Shown here: piece by piece, positions 16,403 to 23,652 of the stretch
Layout of the letters: each line of letters begins with the position of its first letter
Position numbering within the stretch: the stretch's first letter is position 1
Assembly: GCF_035994945.1 (NCBI RefSeq)
Contig: NZ_CP108680.1
Location: forward strand, 1 to 64,000
DNA: 64,000 nucleotides
Direction: 5' to 3'
DNA from: Streptomyces sp. NBC_01216
GTDB lineage: Bacteria; Actinomycetota; Actinomycetes; Streptomycetales; Streptomycetaceae
Notes under the pieces: generated by a model
Told to the model about the DNA's origin: nothing
What the model saw: only the letters and a program-made list of their open reading frames with translations
Database searches by the model: none
Position numbers and translations under genes: made by a program

Positions 16403-17020
16403 ATGGGTGAGCCGAAGCAAGAGCGGGCGGTGAAGACGCGGGAGACGATCTTGTACGCGGCCGCTGCGGTCTTCGATGAATACGGCTACAGCGGAGCCAG
16501 CATCAGCAGGATCATGAAACGTGCCGGCGTCTCCCAGGGGGCCTTGTACTTCCATTTCAAGTCGAAGGACGAGCTGGCCCGGGCGGTGATGAACGCCCAA
16601 CCGCAGACCGTCGTACCGCAACTGCACTCACATGGTCTGCAGCGCGTCGTCGATACGACGTTCCTCTGGGCCTGGCAGATCCAGCGCGACGTCCTGCTGC
16701 GCGCGGGCGTCCGGCTCACCAACGAGCAGGACGGCAGCATCGGCCGGGACGCCACGCCGTACAGCGAGTGGGCGCGCATCGTGGCGCACACCCTGGCCGA
16801 GGCCCAACACGACGGCGACGTACGAATGAACGTGGACCCCACGGAGCTGGCCGAGTTCCTCGTCGGCGCGTGCACCGGCATCCAGATGTACGCCAACGCC
16901 GTCTCGGGCCGCGAGGATCTGGCCGACCGGGTCGTGGCGATGTGGCGGATCCTCCTGCCGGGCATCTGCACCGGGCAGCTCGCCGAACAGATCAACCTGG
17001 ATGTGCACCGCTTCGCCTGA
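16403..17020 (+). CDS. TetR-family gamma-butyrolactone receptor-like regulator
   Basis: 205 residues. The N-terminal TetR helix-turn-helix is KTRETILYAAAAVFDEYGYS...ISRIMKRAGVSQGALYFHF (about 12-50), which matches the ArpA/ScbR receptor subgroup closely (SQGALYFHFKSK). The C-terminal ligand domain contains conserved Trp residues (FLWAWQIQRD). It is divergent from the AfsA-type gene. Such receptors repress biosynthetic regulators until the butyrolactone binds. ATG 16403 is the only sensible start before the helix-turn-helix. Confidence 0.9.
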   Translation: MGEPKQERAVKTRETILYAAAAVFDEYGYSGASISRIMKRAGVSQGALYFHFKSKDELARAVMNAQPQTVVPQLHSHGLQRVVDTTFLWAWQIQRDVLLRAGVRLTNEQDGSIGRDATPYSEWARIVAHTLAEAQHDGDVRMNVDPTELAEFLVGACTGIQMYANAVSGREDLADRVVAMWRILLPGICTGQLAEQINLDVHRFA

Positions 17021-17105
17021 CGCGTCGTCGCTCACGGCCGGTGTCCCTCACGTACCGCTCTCTCGCTCAGTCCACCGTCATCCTCGACCGACTCAGGAGA
17101 CCTCT

Positions 17106-17828
17106 GTGCCCCAGGGACTGCCGCAGCTGCGGCTCGCCGCGCTGAACATCGACGGCGTGCTGCTGAACGACACGTTCAGTCCGGTCATCCACCACTTCGT
17201 CGTCAGCCGCGGCGGTGCATACTCCGCCGCGGTGGAGCGGCGCGTCTTCTCCCAGCCGCAGCAGGTGGCGAGTGAGCACCTCGCGCGTGCGGTACCGGTG
17301 TCCATGACCGGTGCGCAGGCCCTGGACGCCTACTTCGCCGACCGTGACGCCTATCTCCGCGAGCACCCGGTACGGGTGCTCGACGGGGCCATCGAGCTCG
17401 TGCGCCGGCTGCGCGGACTGGGGCTGCAGACGGTCTGTTACGGGGGCCTGGACCGACGGCACTTCGACCGGTTCCTGGGGGAGTGGGCCGACCTGTTCGA
17501 CGGGCCCGGGTACGTCTGCACCAACGACGTCCGCCCGGGACTGCGGGAGATCACCACGGAGGTCTTCGGCCTCTCCCACGACCAGGTCGTGTTCATCGAC
17601 GACGTGGCGCGCGTGGCCGAGGCCGCCAAAGAGCTCGGGATGGCGTTCATCGGGCACCCCAGCAGCTTCGAGCACAGCTTCCAGCGAGCGCTGATGCACG
17701 AGGCGGGAGTGCGCCACCTCGTGGACTCGCTGTCGTCCATCGACGAGACGCTGCTGCGCACCGTCGACGCCGAGGCCGCCGCCGGAACGGTCTGGGCCGG
17801 CACGGACGGGCACCTCGCGAGGGCCTGA
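17106..17828 (+). CDS. HAD-superfamily phosphatase, probable autoregulator pathway
   Basis: 240 residues. The HAD motif I (LNIDGVLLND) is close to the start, motif II is VCYGGLD, and a late motif IV (VVFIDDVARVAEAAKELGM) is clear. The first motif reads N-I-D rather than the usual D-x-D, so the nucleophile appears to be Asn or shifted to the following Asp; activity needs checking. The GTG start at 17106 has AGGAGA upstream. It follows the receptor gene by 85 bases in the same direction and precedes an SDR gene. Phosphate removal is a required step in butyrolactone synthesis, which suggests its role. Confidence 0.75.
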   Translation: MPQGLPQLRLAALNIDGVLLNDTFSPVIHHFVVSRGGAYSAAVERRVFSQPQQVASEHLARAVPVSMTGAQALDAYFADRDAYLREHPVRVLDGAIELVRRLRGLGLQTVCYGGLDRRHFDRFLGEWADLFDGPGYVCTNDVRPGLREITTEVFGLSHDQVVFIDDVARVAEAAKELGMAFIGHPSSFEHSFQRALMHEAGVRHLVDSLSSIDETLLRTVDAEAAAGTVWAGTDGHLARA

Positions 17829-17897
17829 CGCTCCCGGGATCTCCGGAACGGCAGCGACCATAATGATCTTCTTTCGTATACCTCTGGGGGTAGAAGG

Positions 17898-18683
17898 TTG
17901 AACGACGACATACGTACGAGACGGGGCGGGCTGCTGAACGGCAGGGTCGCCATGGTCACCGGGGCTTCCAGCGGGATCGGCGCCGCGGCGGCGCGGCTGT
18001 TCGCCGAAGAGGGCGCGGCCGTCGTCCTCATGGCCCGGCGCGCCGAGCGGCTGGACGAGCTCGCCCGGGAGATCACCGGGAAAGGGGGACGCGTTCTCGC
18101 GGCGCCGGGCGACGTCGCCCGGCCCGAGGACGTGCGCCGGGTCGTGGACGCGGCGGTGGAGGCGTTCGGCAAGCTCGACACCGCCTTCAACAACGCCGGC
18201 TGGGGCACGGCGGGCACCGACCTGCACGAGACGGAGGACGCCGTCTTCGACCAGGTGATGGACGTGAACGTGCGAGGCACGTGGAACTGCCTGCGCCATC
18301 AGATCCCGGCCATGCTCGCCGAGGGGGCGGGAGCCGTGGTCAACACGGCCAGCACGGCAGGTGTGGTGGCGACGGGCGCCGGAGCCCCGTACGTGACCGC
18401 CAAGCACGCGGTGATCGGGATGACGAAGGCCGCCGCCGCCGAGTACGGCGAGCGGGGCATCCGGATCAACTCCCTGGTGGTCGGCACCACCCGGACCGAG
18501 CTGATCGAAGGGGCGATCGAGGCGCACCCCCACCTGGAGGATGCCTTCGTCGCCCGTCAGATCCAGAAGCGCATGGCGGACCCCGAGGAGGTCGCCCAGG
18601 CTGCGCTGTGGCTGCTCAGTGACCGCGCGTCCTTCGTCACAGGCTCCGCGATGGCGGTGGACGGCGGACTGACCGCGGTGTGA
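17898..18683 (+). CDS. SDR-family NADPH-dependent reductase, probable autoregulator pathway
   Basis: 261 residues. The glycine motif TGASSGIGAAAARL is at about 19-32, NNAGWG at about 97, the catalytic Ser lies in NTASTAG, and Y-x-x-x-K is APYVTAKHAV. A C-terminal TGSAMAVDGGLT is the classical SDR end. Start TTG 17898 follows a GGGGGTAGAAGG purine run. It is last in the receptor-HAD-SDR set. Keto-reduction of the 6-position of the butyrolactone is done by SDR enzymes encoded beside afsA genes, so this role is plausible; a cluster tailoring role is the alternative. Confidence 0.85.
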   Translation: MNDDIRTRRGGLLNGRVAMVTGASSGIGAAAARLFAEEGAAVVLMARRAERLDELAREITGKGGRVLAAPGDVARPEDVRRVVDAAVEAFGKLDTAFNNAGWGTAGTDLHETEDAVFDQVMDVNVRGTWNCLRHQIPAMLAEGAGAVVNTASTAGVVATGAGAPYVTAKHAVIGMTKAAAAEYGERGIRINSLVVGTTRTELIEGAIEAHPHLEDAFVARQIQKRMADPEEVAQAALWLLSDRASFVTGSAMAVDGGLTAV

Positions 18684-18689
18684 CGTCGA

Positions 18690-18753
18690 ACCCCGACGCG
18701 TCCTGACGGGGCGTCGGGCGGACCTGTCCGGTCCGCCCGACGCCCCGTCCCCG
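18690..18753. terminator. Probable bidirectional terminator between convergent genes
   Basis: The stretch gacggggcgtcgggcggacc...ggtccgcccgacgccccgtc forms a long near-perfect hairpin between the SDR stop and the stop of the convergent TetR gene. Confidence 0.75.
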
Positions 18754-19392
18754 TCAGTCCGTCGACGCCGGTGGCGGGCAGCCCGTCTGGCGGGGGAGCG
18801 CGGCCGCCTCGGCCGACACGCCGACGAGCGCGAGGTGCCAGACCCGCTTGAGCTGGGCGACGGCGCTCTCGAACACCGGGTCCGAGCCCATCCGGCTGCG
18901 CAGGTACGCCTCGGCGCCGCTGGTCAGGTGTTCCACCAGGGTCGTCACATCCGCGGGTAGGGCGTCGGTACGGAGCTGACCGCTCTCGTACGCCCTGTCC
19001 AGTAGCTTGCGGACGATCGGCAACCAGGCGTCCGACCAGGCGTCCGTGTCGGGCCGCTCCCGGCTCAGGCGGATGGCGGAGCGCACCAGCGGCTCCTGTT
19101 CCATCAGGCGTGTCACTTCGAGGGTCAGGTCGATCACCAGGCGCAGTGCCGGGACCGGTTCCTCGATCAGGCTCTCCAGTGCGGACACGGTCAGTTCCCG
19201 GCCCGCCTCCTGTACCGCGTCCGCGAGTTGCCGTTTGGACGGGAAGTGGAACGTCACGGCTCCGATCGACAGGCCGGCCGCCGTGCTGATGCGCGACAGC
19301 GACGTCCCGTCGTACCCGCAACGGTCGAACTCCTCGGCCGCCGCTCTGAGGAGGGCCTGACGCGTACGTACTGCCCTCTCCTGTTTCACCAC
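18754..19392 (-). CDS. Second TetR-family regulator, butyrolactone receptor-like
   Basis: 212 residues. The N-terminus VRTRQALLRAAAEEFDRCGYDGTSLSRI with LSIGAVTFHFPSKRQLADAV is again the ScbR/ArpA-like class, more divergent than the first copy (GAVTFHF in place of GALYFHF). Such second copies often are pseudo-receptors that respond to the final antibiotic or to other signals. The GTG 19392 start is preceded by GGGAGACG. It is convergent with the SDR gene and divergent from the IS701-like gene. Confidence 0.85.
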   Translation of the reverse strand: MVKQERAVRTRQALLRAAAEEFDRCGYDGTSLSRISTAAGLSIGAVTFHFPSKRQLADAVQEAGRELTVSALESLIEEPVPALRLVIDLTLEVTRLMEQEPLVRSAIRLSRERPDTDAWSDAWLPIVRKLLDRAYESGQLRTDALPADVTTLVEHLTSGAEAYLRSRMGSDPVFESAVAQLKRVWHLALVGVSAEAAALPRQTGCPPPASTD

Positions 19393-19730
19393 ACCGTCTC
19401 CCGAAGAGGGCTCTCAGCTGTCGGAGGCACCAGGACGGCCCTCATGCCGGGCCGTGGGCGTGCTGCTGGGGTGTCCCGTATTGAACTGGCCTTCACTTTC
19501 GAGTCCAAGGCTGTCGCTCCGTTCCTTCCGAGGGCAAGGCGGAGTTGCCCAAGCCGTACCGGATCGCTCCAGGTCGCAGGGGTGATGGCGCTGTCCCGGT
19601 GGTGGTCGTGGCCGGACTGGACTTGGCGAAGTGCATGCGGCAACTCTCCTGAGTCGCAAAAAAAAGAGGGCGTTCGCTATTATTTTAGCGGGTCGGCAGC
19701 CGCAGGCCGAGAGACGGGGAGGAACCAGCC
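19393..19730. promoter_or_regulatory. Divergent regulatory region between the second TetR gene and the IS701-like gene
   Basis: 338 bases without a credible gene. The segment 19656-19690 is AT-rich, with an A-run followed by gagggcgttcgctattatttt. It resembles the 16355-16380 element and is a candidate TetR-type operator. GGGGAGGAA just before 19731 is a good ribosome site. Confidence 0.45.
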
Positions 19731-20942
19731 ATGGTGGCGTACGCTCTGACAACGAATCGCACCTCGGTGCCGGTGTTCGCCGAGAGAATCTTCGAGTACC
19801 TTCCGCGGGTCGACCAGCGGCGCTGGGCGCAGGCATACGTACAGGGTCTGCTCACGACTCCCGGCAAGAAGACGGTCCGGCGGCTGGCCGCCGCCACCTC
19901 GGCCTCACCCGCCGCGTCCCAGTCACTGCACCAGTTCGTCAACGCCAGCCCCTGGGACTGGATGCCCGTCCGCGCCGAACTCACCCGTTGGGTGGAGCAG
20001 CAGATGGCGCCGCGTTCCCTCGTCATCAGCCAGGCCGTGCTCCGCAAGCGGGGGGAGCACTCCTGCGGGGTGCACCGTCGCTTCCTGCCCGGCACCGGCC
20101 GCTCGGCGACCTGTCAGGTCGGTGTCGGCGCCTTCGTCGCCTCGGACGAGACGGCCGTGCCGGTCGACTGGCGTCTGCTGCTTCCCGGTTCCTGGACCCG
20201 GGACCCCGAGCGCAGGCAACGCACCCGCATCCCCGCCGAGATCGGGCCCCGCTCCGTGGAGCAGCACGCCCTGGACCTGGTCGACTCGCTCTCCGACGCC
20301 AGCCGTACCGCGGCCCTTCCCGTGGTGGCCGACCTGGACGCGGCCGGCGGCACCAACGTCGGAGCCCTGCTCCGGGGCCTGACAATGCGCGGACGGGACT
20401 TCGTCGTCGCCGTCCCCGGCTCTCTCCAGATCATGGTCGGCCGGCATCTGCGGATGCAGCAGCCCCCGGTGGGCGACGGCCACGGCCTGGTGCTCGAGGC
20501 GCGCGGCCTCTTCGAGTTCGCAGCCGGCACCCTGACCCGGGTGGAGAGCGTGGCCCCCCGGGACGGCCGGGGCCGGCACACCACCGTCATGTCCAGCTTC
20601 GTACGCCTGCCGGAACCGGGCATCGGCGGCGAGCGGATCCAGCGCACCTACCGGCTCCTCGCGGTCCGCCCCGACAACGGGCGCCGGCCGGTCCAGTTGT
20701 GGCTCACCAGCCTCACGCACAGCCGGATGGAGACGGTGCTCGCGCTGACGCAGACACTGGCCCGCGCGGGAGACAGCGTGCGGGAGATGTCGGAGGACTT
20801 CGGGCTGCTCGACTTCGAGGGCCGTTCGTTCCCGGGCTGGCACCACCACATGACCCTGGTCTCCGCGGCCTACGCCTACAGCCGCTCCGACCGCGGCACT
20901 CCCGGCGGTGGGGGAGAGCACCCGCTGGCGACCGCCGCCTGA
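19731..20942 (+). CDS. IS701-family DDE transposase-like protein lacking the first catalytic Asp
   Basis: 403 residues, full length for IS701 transposases. The family landmarks are visible: KRGEHSCGVHRRF, GRSATCQVGV, WRLLLPGSW, LPVVADLDAAGGTN, LWLTSL, and REMSEDFGLLDFEGRSFPGWHHHMTL. Where active members have V-I-D-D before the K-x-G-x-H-S-V-G segment, this protein reads V-I-S-Q (98-101). The second Asp (VVAD) and the Glu (REM) appear kept. I see no terminal inverted repeats. The ribosome site is good and the gene stands alone between regulators, which fits a domesticated, perhaps DNA-binding, derivative rather than a mobile element. Confidence 0.8.
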   Translation: MVAYALTTNRTSVPVFAERIFEYLPRVDQRRWAQAYVQGLLTTPGKKTVRRLAAATSASPAASQSLHQFVNASPWDWMPVRAELTRWVEQQMAPRSLVISQAVLRKRGEHSCGVHRRFLPGTGRSATCQVGVGAFVASDETAVPVDWRLLLPGSWTRDPERRQRTRIPAEIGPRSVEQHALDLVDSLSDASRTAALPVVADLDAAGGTNVGALLRGLTMRGRDFVVAVPGSLQIMVGRHLRMQQPPVGDGHGLVLEARGLFEFAAGTLTRVESVAPRDGRGRHTTVMSSFVRLPEPGIGGERIQRTYRLLAVRPDNGRRPVQLWLTSLTHSRMETVLALTQTLARAGDSVREMSEDFGLLDFEGRSFPGWHHHMTLVSAAYAYSRSDRGTPGGGGEHPLATAA

Positions 20943-21043
20943 CCGGCCCGCGGCCGCCGACGGCGGGTCACGGCCGAATGACCCGACGCGTCTTAGCCAA
21001 GTCGGGTTCCTTCACGCAACTCGCCACACCCTAGAGTGGGCGC

Positions 21044-21487
21044 ATGCTGAGACACACCTACGAGGGGCAGGACTGCAACCTCGCCCGGACGCTGGAAGTC
21101 ATCGGCGAGCGCTGGACCCTGCTGATCATCCGCTCGGCGCTGCTCGGCATCACCCGCTTCGACGGATTCCTCTCCCATCTCGACATCGCGCGCAACGTGC
21201 TCACCAGCCGCCTTACACGGCTGGTCGAGCACGGTGTCCTGGAACGTGTGCCGTACCAGGACAAGCCCGTCCGGCACGAGTACCGGCTCACCCCCGTGGG
21301 CCGCGACCTGACCCGGGCCGTGATAGCGCTGACGCAGTGGGGCGACCGCAACCTGCCCCAGGAGCTCGGACCGCCGCGACGCGCCGACCACATCGGCTGT
21401 GAGGGGACGGTCCACGTGGAGATGCGCTGCTCGCAGTGCGGGCGGGCCGTACACGACGAGGAAGTGGACATGCGCCGCATCCGCTGA
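21044..21487 (+). CDS. HxlR-family transcriptional regulator
   Basis: 147 residues with the HxlR winged helix: CNLARTLEVIGERWTLLIIR (about 11-30), then ITRFDGFLSHLDIARNVLTSRL and YRLTPVGRDL. HxlR proteins often sense redox stress or reactive compounds. A C-terminal CSQCG pair (about 132-135) plus Cys11 could support redox or metal sensing. It sits directly before the first enediyne core gene, about 105 bases upstream and on the same strand, so it may control the cluster or its resistance. ATG 21044 is the natural start. Confidence 0.85.
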   Translation: MLRHTYEGQDCNLARTLEVIGERWTLLIIRSALLGITRFDGFLSHLDIARNVLTSRLTRLVEHGVLERVPYQDKPVRHEYRLTPVGRDLTRAVIALTQWGDRNLPQELGPPRRADHIGCEGTVHVEMRCSQCGRAVHDEEVDMRRIR

Positions 21488-21593
21488 TCCGCCGGCATCC
21501 GGTGCGCACGGACGAAGATGCCGCGTTCCGGGCGGCTCGCCCACGATGACCTCCTCCGCCGCCGAGCCGAGCGGCCCGTACGAGGAGGAGTCC

Positions 21594-22574
21594 GTGCCCG
21601 CACTGGGAACGCTGCGCAGACTGGCCATGGCCCCGTCCCTGGACGACGTGAGCTTCGCCGGACGGGGCTTCGCCGTCGAACCGACGGAGCGCACGAGGCG
21701 ACTGGAGGCGGTCCCCCAGGCCGTCGTCACCGGTTTCGAGTGGGGCATCGAGGACAAGGACCTGGCCACCACCGAGCGCCGGCTCGCCCTGGTGGACCCG
21801 CTGAACCGCGGATTCGCCTATGAGGGCGCCACGATGGCCTGCGCGATCCGCGACACCATGGGACCGAACCGCCATCGCGCCCGTGCTCTGCTGCGCGGCG
21901 GCGGCAGGCCGCACATCTTCCTCAACTACATCGGCATCGGCTTCGCCATGGCCAAGCTGCCTCGGGTGCTCTGGAAGAAGCTCGTGCCGGACCTGAGCGA
22001 GCCGGAGTTCTATCCGGCGATGAGCTGGCTGTGCGTCGACGGCTACGGCTTCGACCGCGCCTACTTCGACACCGACACCTGGGTCGGCGGCCAGTGTCTG
22101 GACGCCCCGTACGACTGGGACGGCGACCCCTCCTACTGGCAGCGCGCCTTCGACCAGGGCGTCGGCCGCGCGCTGTGGTTCATCCACGGCGGGCACGTCG
22201 CCCATGTGACCGCGGCCGTCGGGGCGTTCGCCGGCGACCGGCGGGCGGACCTGTGGAGCGGCGTCGGTCTCGCCGCCACCTTCGCGGGCGGGACCACGGC
22301 CGCCGACCTGGCGGCGCTCAGGGAAGCAGCGGGGGAGTACCTCGGCGACCTCGGCCAGGGCGCTGTCTTCGCCGCCAAGGCACGTCACCACGCCGGCTAC
22401 GTGCCCGAGCACAGCGCCGCCGCCGTCCACGCGTTCACGGGGCTGACGGTGGACGCAGTCGACCGCCTCGCGGACGACTGCGCGGCCGACACTCCCGACT
22501 CCCGGATCGGACCCGCATACGAGGTCTGGCGGAGCAACGTACGCGGCCGACTGCGTGCCGACGCCGTCGTTTGA
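21594..22574 (+). CDS. Enediyne core protein, DUF1702 family (UnbL/E3-like), copy 1
   Basis: 326 residues from GTG 21594. Characteristic DUF1702 stretches are RGFAYEGATMACAI, LNYIGIGFAMAKLP, VDGYGFDRAYF and FDQGVGRALWFI. These proteins are part of the conserved enediyne cassette; their chemistry is not known. The start at 21594 is chosen because GAGGAGGAG precedes it and because the resulting N-terminus (PALGTLRRL) aligns with that of the downstream paralogue (ASVFGALRRRL); the ATG at 21546 would add 16 residues. It is first in the core operon, 91 bases before copy 2. Confidence 0.88.
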   Translation: MPALGTLRRLAMAPSLDDVSFAGRGFAVEPTERTRRLEAVPQAVVTGFEWGIEDKDLATTERRLALVDPLNRGFAYEGATMACAIRDTMGPNRHRARALLRGGGRPHIFLNYIGIGFAMAKLPRVLWKKLVPDLSEPEFYPAMSWLCVDGYGFDRAYFDTDTWVGGQCLDAPYDWDGDPSYWQRAFDQGVGRALWFIHGGHVAHVTAAVGAFAGDRRADLWSGVGLAATFAGGTTAADLAALREAAGEYLGDLGQGAVFAAKARHHAGYVPEHSAAAVHAFTGLTVDAVDRLADDCAADTPDSRIGPAYEVWRSNVRGRLRADAVV

Positions 22575-22665
22575 GCACATCTGAAGTAGACGCTCTGCCC
22601 GGGCCGCTGGCTAGATTCGATTCGCTGGGGGTATTTCCGGGATAAGAGAGGGGCGGTTTAGAGTC

Positions 22666-23652
22666 GTGGCCAGTGTATTTGGTGCGCTCCGGCGCCGATT
22701 GCTTACACCTCCTGTTTCCGAGACGACCATGGAGGTTCGAGGCTTTCATGTGAAGAACTCGGCGGCAAAAGAGCGGCTCGAGCACATCGGCGAAGTCTTT
22801 CTACAGGGGTACGGATACGCCGTGGAGGCATCCTCCGCCGCCGAGGCAGAGGAAAGGCTGGAGGACGTCCCACGGGGGATGCGCGGCTTCGCCTACGAGG
22901 GCGCCGGCATGGGTGCCGCGGTCTACGACTCGCTGCCCGGACACAGCGGCCGCCTGCGGGGGCTGCTGGAGGGCGAGGGACGTCACCACGACTACATGAT
23001 CTACGTCGGCATCGGCTGGGCGATGGCCCGGCTGCCGAAGCCGCTGTGGCCCGACATCCGCACCACCGACCCACTGCTGCGCTGGCTCACTCTGGACGGA
23101 TACGGCTTCCACCAGGCGTACTTCAAGACCGCCGCGTATGTGCGCGACCCAGGGGTCCAGCACCCCTTCCGCTGGAACGGCGGCCACAACCACTACACGG
23201 CGAACGCCATCGACCAGGGCATCGGTCGTGCGCTGTGGTTCGTCGGCGGCACCGATCCGGACGTCGTCACGGGGCTGATCCGCTCCTACCCCGAGCACCG
23301 TCACGGCGACCTGTACGCCGGTGCCGGGCTCGCCTGCGCCTACGCGGGCGGCGTGTCGGAGGAGGAGCTCGCCCGCTTCGTCGAAGGCGCGGGCAAGCAC
23401 CGCTGGGCGCTCGCCCAGGGCTCCGCCTTCGCGATCGAGGCCCGTGCCAAAGCGGGCACCGTCATCGACCACACCCATCTCGCCGCCCGGGTCGTGTGCG
23501 GCACGACGGCCGAACGGGCCTCGCAGGCATGCCGGGACCACCGGCCGTCGACGGCCGGTCAGGGCGCCTCCCCGGCCTACGAGGCATGGCGGCGAGACGT
23601 CGCCACGGAAATCGCTTCTCTCTCGCTTATTTCGAAAGGTGCCGACCAGTGA
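22666..23652 (+). CDS. Enediyne core protein, DUF1702 family (UnbL/E3-like), copy 2
   Basis: 328 residues, GTG start. It is paralogous to the preceding gene along its whole length: RGFAYEGAGMGAAVYDSL, IYVGIGWAMARLPKPLW, LDGYGFHQAYF, IDQGIGRALWFV, and LAQGSAFAIEARAKAG. Its stop overlaps the UnbV start by four bases (GTGA). The 5' leader (22590-22665) is AT-richer than its surroundings, suggesting an internal promoter. Tandem DUF1702 genes are a known arrangement in enediyne clusters, where they accompany PksE; the function is unresolved. Confidence 0.88.
   Translation: MASVFGALRRRLLTPPVSETTMEVRGFHVKNSAAKERLEHIGEVFLQGYGYAVEASSAAEAEERLEDVPRGMRGFAYEGAGMGAAVYDSLPGHSGRLRGLLEGEGRHHDYMIYVGIGWAMARLPKPLWPDIRTTDPLLRWLTLDGYGFHQAYFKTAAYVRDPGVQHPFRWNGGHNHYTANAIDQGIGRALWFVGGTDPDVVTGLIRSYPEHRHGDLYAGAGLACAYAGGVSEEELARFVEGAGKHRWALAQGSAFAIEARAKAGTVIDHTHLAARVVCGTTAERASQACRDHRPSTAGQGASPAYEAWRRDVATEIASLSLISKGADQ

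Noticed and set aside
19731..20942. Active insertion sequence
   Set aside because: The first catalytic Asp appears lost and no terminal inverted repeats or target duplications were found at the gene flanks.
23046..23648. N-terminal extension of the UnbV frame by 201 codons
   Set aside because: It lies wholly inside the DUF1702 copy 2 gene in another frame; GTG 23649 with stop-start overlap is the natural start.
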